A model generated the notes under the pieces. That model worked only from the letters and a program-made list of their open reading frames with translations, made no database searches and was not told the origin of the DNA. A program made the translations under genes and the position numbers. From the NCBI GenBank assembly GCA_937121175.1, contig CAKZKD010000018.1, forward strand, positions 88,652 through 152,651: a DNA stretch of 64,000 nucleotides. Reading direction: 5' to 3'. This DNA is from an uncultured Flavobacteriales bacterium (lineage in GTDB: Bacteria; Bacteroidota; Bacteroidia; Flavobacteriales_G; Salibacteraceae). Shown here one piece after another: positions 26,288-35,352 of this stretch; within the stretch, counting starts at the first letter, position 1, and each line of letters begins with the position of its first letter.

Positions 26288-27493
26288 CTAATTGAGCTTT
26301 CCAGCAATAAAGCCAGTTGTCCAAGCTGCTTGAAAATTAAAGCCTCCTGTCACTCCATCGATATCCAATACTTCTCCTGAGAAATAAAGTCCTGCCACAA
26401 CTTTACTTTCCATAGTCTGATGATTTACTTCATTCAATGAAATTCCCCCGCAGGTTACAAACTCCTCTTTAAATGTTGTTTTACCTCTAACATCATAGGA
26501 ATCGTTACATAACACATTCACGATTTTATTCAATTCCTTTTTTGAAACATCAACCCAACGTTTGTCCAACGGAATTCCAACTTTCGTTATCAAATACATC
26601 CAAAGTCTTTTTGGAATTTGCTCATTTCTAAAATTCGAAATTTGAGCCAATCTATTTGACGTCGAATGAGACTTAATCAGCTCACGAACTTCTTCCTCCG
26701 AATGTGCTGCGAGCCACGAAATTAAAATCGAAAAATGATAGTTTCTTTCTGCAAGTTCTCTCGCTCCAAACGCAGACAATTTTAGAACCGCAGGACCACT
26801 CATCCCCCAATGGGTAATAAGCACAGGTCCAGCACTTTCCAGCTTACCACCTTGCAACCGAACCCTTGCTTCTGGCGCAACAGTTCCCATTAATTCTGAA
26901 ACCGAATTTTTAGGCATATTAAAAGTAAACAAACTTGGCACCGGAAGTTCAATCTTATGCCCTAATTTTCTTAGCCATTCAAAGCCTTCTTTTTTTGGTG
27001 AACCTCCAGTTGCAACTATCACCTTTTCAAAAAGCATTTTTTGGTCATTAATTGTAAGTTGAAATTGGTCTTTATTTCGTTCAATTGCAGTGCTGGCTGA
27101 TTTTGTATTTAGAATACAACCTAATTTTTCAAATTCTTGTATTAGGCAATCCACAATAGTTTGCGAACTATCAGTTATCGGAAACACTCTATTGTCCTTT
27201 TCGGTTTTTAGAACAACATTTCGTTCACCAAACCAATCAATAGTTTCATTTACACCAAACTGGTGAAAAGCCTTTTTCAAAAAACGACCACCTCTCGGGT
27301 AATTATTAGCCAACACGTTATTATCGAAGCAAGAATGCGTAACGTTACACCTTCCTCCTCCACTTACTTTCACCTTAGAAAGAACTTTTGTGCTTTTTTC
27401 AAACAATACAACTCTAGCGTTCGGGTGATGTTGCTTTACAGAAATCGAAGCAAAAAATCCTGCTGCCCCCCCACCTATTACTGCAACATTCAT
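26288..27493 (-). CDS. HI0933/BaiN-family FAD-dependent oxidoreductase
   Basis: 401 residues. The FAD-binding GxGxxG is VAVIGGGAAGFFASI. KVKVSGGGRCNVTHS, VIVATGGSPKKEG, TCGGISLNEV and GLYFSGEVLDIDGVTGGFNFQAAW are the HI0933 signatures. Some family members reduce bile acid intermediates, but most are uncharacterised. The ATG overlaps the TAA of the GreA-like gene by one base, which implies translational coupling. Confidence 0.92.
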   Translation of the reverse strand: MNVAVIGGGAAGFFASISVKQHHPNARVVLFEKSTKVLSKVKVSGGGRCNVTHSCFDNNVLANNYPRGGRFLKKAFHQFGVNETIDWFGERNVVLKTEKDNRVFPITDSSQTIVDCLIQEFEKLGCILNTKSASTAIERNKDQFQLTINDQKMLFEKVIVATGGSPKKEGFEWLRKLGHKIELPVPSLFTFNMPKNSVSELMGTVAPEARVRLQGGKLESAGPVLITHWGMSGPAVLKLSAFGARELAERNYHFSILISWLAAHSEEEVRELIKSHSTSNRLAQISNFRNEQIPKRLWMYLITKVGIPLDKRWVDVSKKELNKIVNVLCNDSYDVRGKTTFKEEFVTCGGISLNEVNHQTMESKVVAGLYFSGEVLDIDGVTGGFNFQAAWTTGFIAGKLN

Positions 27494-27948
27494 TATTGAA
27501 TAGCTTTAATTGAATGGGTAATTCCATTTACCTTAAATGATTGCCCAACTGTTAAATGGTTAGCTGCCACCCCAAGCGGCGATGCCATGGAAATAACAAA
27601 TACCTTTTTTTTATTTGCTGTAACCTCTCCAAGCGCAGGGCCAAATAAGACTGTGAGTTTATCTGTAGTCATCAAACTTCCGTGTTCAACTTTAGTCAAC
27701 TCTTGGTCTTCAGAAATAGTTAACATTGCAGCTTCCAGTTTATCAATAAAAACCAATTGTTTACCCAAGTTCTCTTGCTCCAATTGAGCTAACGCCCTTC
27801 CAGTTTCGTGTTTATCGCCAGCACTGCTTTTGGTTTCGGAGTTCGCCGAATTTCGGACTTCCGCTAAATTTTCATTTAATTTTCTGCGTTTGTCCCCAAT
27901 CACAGATTTACAAACTCTTATCAGTTCGACTTTAAATGAATTGTTCAA
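27493..27948 (-). CDS. GreA/GreB C-terminal-like protein
   Basis: 151 residues. The ETKSSAGDKHETGRALAQLEQENL block followed by a small beta barrel with FVISMASPLGVAANHLTVGQSFKVNGI is the Bacteroidota family often mislabelled 3-oxoacyl-ACP synthase. The fold resembles the C-terminal FKBP-like domain and helical hairpin of Gre transcript-cleavage factors, but the catalytic acidic pair at the coiled-coil tip is not evident. Its role is unknown. It is coupled to the HI0933 flavoprotein gene (1-base overlap) and preceded after 12 bases by the DUF6495-like gene. Confidence 0.8.
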   Translation of the reverse strand: MNNSFKVELIRVCKSVIGDKRRKLNENLAEVRNSANSETKSSAGDKHETGRALAQLEQENLGKQLVFIDKLEAAMLTISEDQELTKVEHGSLMTTDKLTVLFGPALGEVTANKKKVFVISMASPLGVAANHLTVGQSFKVNGITHSIKAIQ

Positions 27949-27960
27949 ATCTTAAATGGA

Positions 27961-28452
27961 TTACTTTTTATCGGCACTATCGGCCAATGCCAGACTAAGT
28001 GCTTTAAATAATTGGCCATCTGTAATTCGAGCGCCATTTTCTGTCATTGCAAATAACTCTAACTCTCGCTCTAATTTGTAATCTCGAGCTGCGGTATATA
28101 CCTCAATATCACCAGGAGGATTGGACATGGCAATTTCCAAATCTTCTGGTTTGGTAAAGTCAATTTCTGTGTTAGGGTCTATTTTCATGCCTACCATAGT
28201 CAATTTCTTTTCATTGCACTGAAATGTTTGAACCTCATTTGGGGTGCGGATTTCTAAAAAATCAATTTTTCGCATAACTGCTTCAAAGATTACATCGCTA
28301 AACAAATCCATAATTTTTATGGCTTCCTTAGGATTGTCCTCTTTTATTTTGCCCCAATCTTCTCCCGTAATTCCATTTACGACTAAGTAATCGATAAACT
28401 CTTTTTCAAATTCTTGGAGTTCTTCATGACTCAACAATCTATACTTTGGCAT
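27961..28452 (-). CDS. DUF6495-like protein
   Basis: 163 residues. KYRLLSHEELQEFEKEFIDYLVVNGIT and the block with MDLFSDVIFEAVMRKIDFLE resemble DUF6495 of Bacteroidota, recalled from memory. It is cytoplasmic and has no catalytic motif that I can name. It is the first gene of an operon with the GreA-like and HI0933 genes. CAAAATTA at 28469-28476 (minus strand TAATTTTG) is a probable -7 element just upstream. Confidence 0.72.
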   Translation of the reverse strand: MPKYRLLSHEELQEFEKEFIDYLVVNGITGEDWGKIKEDNPKEAIKIMDLFSDVIFEAVMRKIDFLEIRTPNEVQTFQCNEKKLTMVGMKIDPNTEIDFTKPEDLEIAMSNPPGDIEVYTAARDYKLERELELFAMTENGARITDGQLFKALSLALADSADKK

Positions 28453-28585
28453 ATACTGTATTTTGTTGCAAAATTAATCGGTTGGCGTGATTCCGTGTAT
28501 AGAAGCTTTCTCCAAGTTACCATTCTTTATCACATAGCTTCCCAAACTACTTTAACAATCTATCCTCGGACTTTACTATTGCAAA

Positions 28586-29800
28586 ATGATTTTCATTCTG
28601 CTGTTGGTTATTCTGATATTGGAGGTGTACCCGTTTCTTGCTTTTCTACCTCACTTTGCAGGAAATCAATCTTTATTGTTCTCCTTCTATTTTGTTTCTC
28701 TTTCTACATTATCGTATTTGGGGATGGGTATATATATGTATCAAGGACGTTTTCAACAAAAATCGCATTCCTACACTACAAATATTCTCGCAAGCGTTGC
28801 CTTTTCTTGGATAATTGGAAAAGTCATTTTGGTTATTGGGTTACTTGTCGAAGATATATATAGACTAAGCCTATTTGGCTATCAGAGCATAATTGAAGCC
28901 GAGGCCACTTTTCCAACTAGAAACGGATTATTTGATTTAACGTTCTACATGCTCTCCTTTGTATTTATGCTTTTTTTAATCTACGGAGTTGTTTACGGGA
29001 AATATCATTTTAAACTTCACAGAGTCGAACTAAAACTAAAAGATTTACCCAAGCAGTTTGATGGTTTTAAAATCGTTCAATTTTCGGACGCACATTTGGG
29101 TTCCTTCGATAAAATGAGCGGATTCAAGAAAGGAATAGATTTAATAAAATCTACTCAACTAGATTTACTCGTGTTTACGGGTGACTTAGTTAACAATTTA
29201 GCTGCTGAGGCAGAACCGTACATTCCACATTTCAAAGAGCTTACTGCAAAATATGGTAAACTAGCCATCTTGGGCAATCACGATTATGCAGACTACGTTT
29301 CTTGGCCGAATGAAATCGAGAAAAGAAAAAACTTAGAACGCTTAGCTGAAATTCACGCAGAAATGGGATTTCATCTCTTAGATAATGAAAATGTAACCGT
29401 TCAAAAAAATGATGCTTACATCTATGTGGCTGGAGTTCAAAATTGGGGTCTTCCCCCTTTTCCTCAACACGGCGATTTAAATAAAGCGATTCAAGGAATT
29501 CCAGAGAATGCCATTACTATTTTATTATCTCACGATGCTTCGCATTGGGACGCTCAAATCAAAAACCACAAGCACCAGATTCATTTGACCCTCAGTGGGC
29601 ATACTCATGGTATGCAATTCGGAATTGACCTACCTTTCTTCAAATGGAGCCCTGTAAAACTGAAGTACCCAAAATGGGCAGGACTCTATCGCGAGAACTC
29701 AAGATATTTATACGTTAACCGCGGATTTGGATTTTTAGGTTTTCCAGGACGTTCTGGAATTCGACCAGAAGTAACCGAATTTGTACTGAAATCTGAGTAG
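28586..29800 (+). CDS. Membrane-anchored metallophosphoesterase (YkuE-like)
   Basis: 404 residues. About four N-terminal membrane helices occupy residues 1-145. The calcineurin-like phosphoesterase domain follows with all five metal-binding motifs: FSDAHLGS, FTGDLVNN, LGNHDYAD, LLSHDASHW and LSGHTHGMQFG. It probably hydrolyses a phosphoester at the membrane; relatives act on lipid-linked substrates such as UDP-diacylglucosamine, but the substrate is not readable here. The gene is monocistronic and divergent from the DUF6495-like operon. Confidence 0.9.
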   Translation: MIFILLLVILILEVYPFLAFLPHFAGNQSLLFSFYFVSLSTLSYLGMGIYMYQGRFQQKSHSYTTNILASVAFSWIIGKVILVIGLLVEDIYRLSLFGYQSIIEAEATFPTRNGLFDLTFYMLSFVFMLFLIYGVVYGKYHFKLHRVELKLKDLPKQFDGFKIVQFSDAHLGSFDKMSGFKKGIDLIKSTQLDLLVFTGDLVNNLAAEAEPYIPHFKELTAKYGKLAILGNHDYADYVSWPNEIEKRKNLERLAEIHAEMGFHLLDNENVTVQKNDAYIYVAGVQNWGLPPFPQHGDLNKAIQGIPENAITILLSHDASHWDAQIKNHKHQIHLTLSGHTHGMQFGIDLPFFKWSPVKLKYPKWAGLYRENSRYLYVNRGFGFLGFPGRSGIRPEVTEFVLKSE

Positions 29801-29973
29801 TACAGCGAATACCAATCACGAAAATGGTTTTTGATTTTGTAGTTAAAACAAATGAGTGTATATTCACCCCTTATTAATTAATTACAGGTTATTAACATAT
29901 CATCAAAAAAATGGTGAATTATTAAACAATACCCTTAAATTCGCATCAAATTTTATAACTAAAACAAAAAACT

Positions 29974-32900
29974 ATGAATAGAATTTTATTTCTTTCTGTC
30001 AGCTTACTTCTAATGTGGGCTGGTTCTAATGCACAAATTGTGCTACAAGAGAATTTTAATGGGACTACATTACCTACAAATTGGACAAATACTTCTGCCT
30101 CTACGGGTTTTTGGATTTTCAGTACAGGTCCTGGTTTTGGAGTTTCAGGAACACAAGACCACACAGGAAGCGGCGGGAATTATGCTTGGATCGATTTCTC
30201 AGGAACAGATGATATCAATGTAACATTAACGGCACCTGCAGTTGATGTATCGGCACTTACAACTCCTTATTTAGAGTTTGCCTATGAAAGTTATTACACT
30301 GGAACAAATGCAAATTTCCTGTTTAATCTCGTAATGGTTCAAGCTTGGAATGGTAGTAGCTGGGATACGGTAAGTAGTTTACAAGGAAACACTGCACAAG
30401 GATGGGAAGTACTTGGATATGATTTAAGTACTAACACCTATGCTAGTGGTGACAGTGTTCGTGTACGCTTTGTCGGTGAAACTGGTGGTGATGGTTTTGA
30501 TTATGAAAATGACTTATTGATTGACGACGTTGTTATAAAAGAGGCTCCTACTTGTTTTACACCTTCATCTCCAAATGCGACTAGCATTACTACTACAAGT
30601 GCAAATTTAGGTTGGACCGCCAATGGAAATAACACTCCTGCGGTAACGCAATGGCAGATTAGTTATGGTGGCAGTGGATTTACTGCAGGTTCTGGTACTC
30701 AAGTAATGACAAGTACAAATCCTCATAATTTAACCGGGTTAAGTTCGAATACAACATATGACTGGTATGTAAGATCTGTTTGTGGAGCTGGAGATACTAG
30801 TACTTGGAGCCCTTCTAATACCTTTTCAACCCCATGTAGCCCATACACACTTCCTTATTCTGAAGGATTTGAAAGTGGATTTACGCACAACACTGCTGTT
30901 GGAGGTTGTCTTTCCCAAGAAAGTGTAATTGGAACTCAAACTTGGACAACCAATACAGGAGCAATTACTGCGAATAATAGAACTGCTAGAACAGGTTCTG
31001 CGAGTGCCTTTCTGCGATATACTAATACCGATTGGCTATTTATTCCAGTTACCTTAACAGGTGGTGTAAGTTATACTGCCGAAGTATATGCGAAACAAGA
31101 TGGAACTACAACAACCAACTCTGATGTTGGAATTAGTTATGGTTCTACAAATGATGCGGATAGTATGACTAATACTGTCGTCTCGCCTGTAGGCATTGAC
31201 GATTCTTACCAGTTAATTCAGGGTACATTTACCCCTGGTAGTTCAGGAACGTACTACATTGGAATTAAAGGTTATATGAACGGTTCACCTTGGTACATAA
31301 CAATTGATGATATTAAAGTTTATGCAACGCCTAATTGTTTGGCACCAACTGCATTAAGCACATCAAGCCTTACTACTACAAGTGCTAATTTGAGTTGGAC
31401 AGAAAATAACACTCCAGCGGTAACACAATGGGTAGTGAGCTATGGGGCAAGTGGTGTTTCCGCGAGTGCAGGCACATGGATTAATACTTCTACTAACCCT
31501 CACAGTTTAACAGGGTTAAGTGCAAATACAACTTATGATTACTATGTAAGGTCTATTTGTGGTGCAGGTGATACTAGTAGTTGGGCTGGTCCAGCATCGT
31601 TTACTACTCCTTGTAATCCTTATACACTACCTTATTTTGAGGGATTTGAAAGTGGATTTACACACAACGCCGCTGTTGGAGGTTGCCTTTCGCAAGAAAT
31701 TGTAACTGGAAATCAAACTTGGACAGCTAATACTGGAGCTATTTCAGATCGTAATAGAACACCAAGAACCGGTACCTCAAGTACTTTCTTGAGATACGGT
31801 AATGAGGATTGGCTATTTATACCTGTTACTCTTGTTGGAGGTACAAACTACACCGCAGAAGTATATGCTAAACAAGATGGTACTGGACTAACTAATTCTG
31901 ACGTTGGAATTAGCTATGGCACAACAAATACTGCTGCAGGTATGACAAATACAATTGTTTCATCTGTTGGAATTGACGATCAATATCAATTAATTAAAGG
32001 CTCATTTACCCCTCCTTCCTCCGGAACATACTACATAGGTATTAAAGGTTATATGAATGGTTCACCCTGGTACATAACAATGGATGATATTTCGATTTAT
32101 GCAACTCCTACTGCAGATTTTGGAGTACGTACAATATTTGCTACCAGCGGAGATTGTGGAGCAGATTCAAGCGAGGTACGAGTTGAAGTTTATAACTTTG
32201 GTATTGCCGCACAAACAAATGTTTCAGTTACCGCTGAGGTTTCTGGAGCAGTTACTGCTACCGTAAGTAACACTATTGCTTCACTCGCTCCGTTTACCGC
32301 TGACACTATTGTTCTTGGAACAATTAACACTAGAGCTGGTGGAACGGTTAACTTTAAATCGTTTACTGCATTAGCTGGAGATCAGAAAAACGATAACGAC
32401 ACCATAGAATTGAATGGTATTGATTATGGTGCTATTCCTGCTACTCCTTCTGTTGACTCCATTGCCATTTGTAGAGGTATAGATACAATTATAAGGGCAT
32501 CGCTTGGAGCCAACTACAGATGGTATGATCAAGCAGTTGGAGGTACTTTACTTTCATCTACGGATTCTTTGAATGTTACAAACGCTTCTGCCAATGATAC
32601 TTTTTATGTAGAAGCATATAATCAAGTGTCTGAAACCTTTGGGGCTACGACTGCTCCAACTGGAGGGTTTATAACGGCGGCTACTGGTTGGGGAGTTGGA
32701 TTCAACGTAAATAGCTCGTCTGTAATTATTGATTCAGTAACTATATATCCTACTGGTACTGGAACTATAACGATTCATGTAAGTAATTATGCTGGAGTTC
32801 CTATTATGAGCTCTGCCCCTATTACCATCTCAGGAGCTAGTTTAACAAAAATGAGAGTACCTGTTGGCCTTACAGTTCCTGCAGGTATGTATAAAATGAC

Positions 32901-34740
32901 TATGTCGTATACTGGAATCACAAGCCTCGGACGAAATAGTGGTCATTCATTTCCATTAACTAGTAGTGGTGGTGAAGTAACTATTTTAGGTGGATCTACA
33001 GGAACCGGTAATCCTACTTCTACTAATAACTACTGGTTCTACGATTTTGGAATTACAGTTGCTGGATGTCCTTCTGATAGAGCAGTTAGCACCATGAGCG
33101 TTGATTTAGGTTCGGGTGTAGCTTCTACTAGACTACCGGAGTATTGCGATGGTGATGATTCTGATACGCTTAGATTTGCAACTGTGCCAGGTGGAACATA
33201 TACAGGTACAGCAGTTAAGAATGGTGTATTCGTTCCGGATTCAGGAATGGTTGGACAAAACGAAATTGTATATCAAGTTCCTAGTTTAATTGGTTGTATT
33301 GATACAATTGTTAGAAATATTACCATTCATGCCTTACCGACGCTTTCTTTAAGTACACCAAGTATGACTTGTATTGGTGACGATACGCTTAAATTACGAA
33401 CTGGTTTACCGGTAGGTGGAACATACACGGTGAACGGCAATGTTGACTCATTAATTCTATCAAATAACCCAAGGGTTGATACGGTTTTGTATGCATATAC
33501 AGACACAAATACATGTTCGAATTCAATTGAAAGACTGGTGAGTGTTAATTCAAATCCTGTCGTTGCTTTTGCTCCAATTACGCCTGCTTGTGATGGCGAT
33601 TCTGTGGTAATCCTTAATCAAGGAACTCCAACTGGTGCAGGTGGTGTTTATTTTGGTAGTAATAATATAATCAACGGAAACTACTTCCCTACAAGAGTTA
33701 TTAACGATACACTTCATTACTTGTATGTGGATTCAAATAATTGTACGGACACCGCCACGCAGGTTCTGGCAGTAAATGCTTTACCAACGGTTATGTTTGG
33801 TAACCTTACTGGAATTTGTAAGAATGCTCCTATTGTGGCATTATCTGGTGGTTCACCTGCTGGTGGAACCTATAGTGGCAACAGTGTTACTGGGGCCAAT
33901 TTTGACCCAGCTAGTGCAAATGCACAGGAACTTATTACCTATACATTTACTGACGCAAATAATTGCGTAAATAGTGATACGTCCACAATCCAAGTGTTTG
34001 ATGTACCTAATGTGAGGATAAACATTGTTAGTGATATTTGCAAGGATGATGGTCTGGTACAAATATCTGGAGCTTCTCCTTCTGGTGGTACTTACTCAGG
34101 TTCTGGAGTTGTTGGAACTGATAGTGTTAATACCGCTGTATTAGCAGTAGGTAATCACCCTATCTCCTACTCTTTCACTGATGCAAACAATTGTACAGAC
34201 AGCAATGCAACTACTTTTGATATTCTAGCGAATCCTAATTTCTCAATAAGTGGTATTCTTGAAGGTTGTGGAGATTCTATACCGGAATTGACTACTTCAT
34301 TATCCGGTGCAAGCTATAATATTAAGTGGAGTAATGGTGTTCAAGGTAATATTGCACAATTCACTACTACTGGTCAAGCTTGGGCAAAAGTTACTGATGT
34401 AACCACTCCTCAAAGATGTGCTTCTTACGATACTACTGATGTAGTATATAGCGAACTCTGTGTTGGTCTTGAAGAATTTACTTTAATTACAGATGTAAAT
34501 GTTTATCCGAACCCTAACTCGGGTACGTTTACAATTGAATTGAATAATGTGAATGAGTCAAGTGTAACCATTAACGTTATTTCAGCTTCTGGTCAATTGG
34601 TTTATTCTTCTATCAAAGAAATCAATGGACAACAATTGGTTACAGAAGTTTCATTAGAAACAGTTGAAACAGGAATCTATTTTGTTAGAATTCAAGGTAA
34701 AACTAGCGCAACAGTACAAAGAGTTACTGTTAGCGAATAG
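29974..34740 (+). CDS. Giant multidomain adhesin with T9SS type A sorting domain
   Basis: 1588 residues. After the signal peptide (ends SNAQ) come a jelly-roll domain of the cleaved-adhesin/MAM type (about 25-190), a fibronectin type III domain (193-289), then a second jelly-roll plus Fn3 and a third jelly-roll. The second and third jelly-rolls are near copies (both have GFESGFTHN and YYIGIKGYMNGSPWYIT). A CARDB-like domain (about 710-810) and an Ig-like domain follow, then about five Ig-like repeats with GGTYSG. The C-terminus has VYPNPNSGTFTIELN and GIYFVRIQ, the type A sorting signal. It should be exported by T9SS and attached to the surface, with a role in adhesion. It is monocistronic with a strong terminator. 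Confidence 0.93.
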   Translation: MNRILFLSVSLLLMWAGSNAQIVLQENFNGTTLPTNWTNTSASTGFWIFSTGPGFGVSGTQDHTGSGGNYAWIDFSGTDDINVTLTAPAVDVSALTTPYLEFAYESYYTGTNANFLFNLVMVQAWNGSSWDTVSSLQGNTAQGWEVLGYDLSTNTYASGDSVRVRFVGETGGDGFDYENDLLIDDVVIKEAPTCFTPSSPNATSITTTSANLGWTANGNNTPAVTQWQISYGGSGFTAGSGTQVMTSTNPHNLTGLSSNTTYDWYVRSVCGAGDTSTWSPSNTFSTPCSPYTLPYSEGFESGFTHNTAVGGCLSQESVIGTQTWTTNTGAITANNRTARTGSASAFLRYTNTDWLFIPVTLTGGVSYTAEVYAKQDGTTTTNSDVGISYGSTNDADSMTNTVVSPVGIDDSYQLIQGTFTPGSSGTYYIGIKGYMNGSPWYITIDDIKVYATPNCLAPTALSTSSLTTTSANLSWTENNTPAVTQWVVSYGASGVSASAGTWINTSTNPHSLTGLSANTTYDYYVRSICGAGDTSSWAGPASFTTPCNPYTLPYFEGFESGFTHNAAVGGCLSQEIVTGNQTWTANTGAISDRNRTPRTGTSSTFLRYGNEDWLFIPVTLVGGTNYTAEVYAKQDGTGLTNSDVGISYGTTNTAAGMTNTIVSSVGIDDQYQLIKGSFTPPSSGTYYIGIKGYMNGSPWYITMDDISIYATPTADFGVRTIFATSGDCGADSSEVRVEVYNFGIAAQTNVSVTAEVSGAVTATVSNTIASLAPFTADTIVLGTINTRAGGTVNFKSFTALAGDQKNDNDTIELNGIDYGAIPATPSVDSIAICRGIDTIIRASLGANYRWYDQAVGGTLLSSTDSLNVTNASANDTFYVEAYNQVSETFGATTAPTGGFITAATGWGVGFNVNSSSVIIDSVTIYPTGTGTITIHVSNYAGVPIMSSAPITISGASLTKMRVPVGLTVPAGMYKMTMSYTGITSLGRNSGHSFPLTSSGGEVTILGGSTGTGNPTSTNNYWFYDFGITVAGCPSDRAVSTMSVDLGSGVASTRLPEYCDGDDSDTLRFATVPGGTYTGTAVKNGVFVPDSGMVGQNEIVYQVPSLIGCIDTIVRNITIHALPTLSLSTPSMTCIGDDTLKLRTGLPVGGTYTVNGNVDSLILSNNPRVDTVLYAYTDTNTCSNSIERLVSVNSNPVVAFAPITPACDGDSVVILNQGTPTGAGGVYFGSNNIINGNYFPTRVINDTLHYLYVDSNNCTDTATQVLAVNALPTVMFGNLTGICKNAPIVALSGGSPAGGTYSGNSVTGANFDPASANAQELITYTFTDANNCVNSDTSTIQVFDVPNVRINIVSDICKDDGLVQISGASPSGGTYSGSGVVGTDSVNTAVLAVGNHPISYSFTDANNCTDSNATTFDILANPNFSISGILEGCGDSIPELTTSLSGASYNIKWSNGVQGNIAQFTTTGQAWAKVTDVTTPQRCASYDTTDVVYSELCVGLEEFTLITDVNVYPNPNSGTFTIELNNVNESSVTINVISASGQLVYSSIKEINGQQLVTEVSLETVETGIYFVRIQGKTSATVQRVTVSE
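30835..32110 (+). repeat. Internal tandem duplication of about 780 bp in the adhesin gene
   Basis: The jelly-roll plus Fn3 unit starting near 30835 is repeated with a period of about 780 bases, the second copy starting near 31613 and lacking the following Fn3. Encoded sequence is conserved over most of the unit, with scattered synonymous and conservative changes, so the duplication is not brand new. Confidence 0.8.
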
Positions 34741-34760
34741 TCTTCTCTAATAAATCATTA

Positions 34761-34794
34761 AAAAGCCCGATTGGAAATTCCAATCGGGCTTTTT
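34761..34794 (+). terminator. Terminator of the adhesin gene
   Basis: AAAAGCCCGATTGGAA-AT-TTCCAATCGGGCTTTT, a perfect 16-bp stem followed by TTT, 20 bases after the stop codon. Confidence 0.92.
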
Positions 34795-34990
34795 TTATGG
34801 TGTAATGGCAGCTATTTTTAGTTCGTAGTGAATGTATTTCAGCTTCACCACTCTGCGAGGTTTAGTTAAGATTATCTTCCGTTATTCCTTATTATGATTA
34901 AAAACACAGCCCTGAAATACAGTTTAGATAAGAATGCCATACAAGGGAGAAGTCTAAGGTACGGTTCAATTTGCACTTTCAAATAATTAC

Positions 34991-35031
34991 AAACAAAAAA
35001 AGCCCTCCTTTTGGGAGAGCTTTTTTTGTTT
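34991..35031 (-). terminator. Terminator downstream of tRNA-Asp
   Basis: AACAAAAAAAGC...GCTTTTTTTGTT with an inner CTCC/GGAG, each arm offset by one base. It lies 4 bases after the tRNA 3' end on the minus strand. Confidence 0.82.
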
Positions 35032-35034
35032 CAG

Positions 35035-35108
35035 CGGTCCGGACGAGACTCGAACTCGCGACCCCCTGCGTGACAGGCAGGTATTCTAACCAACTGAACT
35101 ACCGGACC
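35035..35108 (-). tRNA. tRNA-Asp (anticodon GTC)
   Basis: The minus strand reads GGTCCGG at the 5' acceptor arm and CCGGACC plus discriminator G at the 3' end. The D arm is GTAGTTCAGTTGGTTAGAAT, the anticodon loop CTGTCAC with GTC, and the T arm contains GAGTTCGAGTC. It is 74 nt long and CCA is not encoded. Confidence 0.96.
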
Positions 35109-35112
35109 TTTT

Positions 35113-35225
35113 GAAAACCCAGTGGGTTTTCAAAATGACTACTAATTAAAGTAGTACAACAATCTATATTTAAGAACAAACCCAAAACCAAACGAATTCG
35201 ACTGTGGATTTTCAAAATGACTACT
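35113..35225. repeat. Hairpin and 17-bp direct repeats upstream of tRNA-Asp
   Basis: GAAAACCC-AGT-GGGTTTTC (35113-35131) forms a hairpin directly at the tRNA 5' side. TTTTCAAAATGACTACT occurs at 35127-35143 and again at 35209-35225. The 244-base gap between the tRNA and mazG holds nothing else except the promoter listed separately. The repeats may mark an earlier insertion or a deleted tRNA copy. Confidence 0.55.
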
Positions 35226-35289
35226 CTTTCGAATAACCAATAAATTTTTGTGGTTTTGAAAGAACTATTGTCTGCATGCAAACGAGCGG

Positions 35290-35319
35290 CAAAAGTAACC
35301 GATTTTTAAATCCTTACAA
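35290..35319 (-). promoter_or_regulatory. Promoter for tRNA-Asp
   Basis: Minus strand TTG (35319-35317), 19 bases, TACTTTTG (35297-35290). The tRNA begins about 180 bases downstream, so the primary transcript would have a long 5' leader. Confidence 0.55.
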
Positions 35320-35352
35320 GACTTTTAAATAAAATTATACTGATTTTTTAAT

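Noticed and set aside
27493-27948. 3-oxoacyl-ACP synthase label for the 151-residue protein
   Set aside because: It is far too short and has no Cys-His-Asn active site. The sequence fits the GreA-like family.
28414-28863. Plus-strand ORF of 149 codons at the start of the phosphoesterase gene
   Set aside because: It overlaps the metallophosphoesterase N-terminus in another frame and also runs into the DUF6495-like gene. Its Cys/Phe-rich composition is that of a shadow frame.
34795-34990. Intergenic stretch between the adhesin terminator and the tRNA-Asp terminator
   Set aside because: I examined both strands and found no ORF, repeat or promoter that I could support.
35099-35281. Minus-strand ORF of 60 codons over the tRNA-Asp leader
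   Set aside because: It overlaps the tRNA 5' end and the repeat region; composition and position indicate a chance frame.
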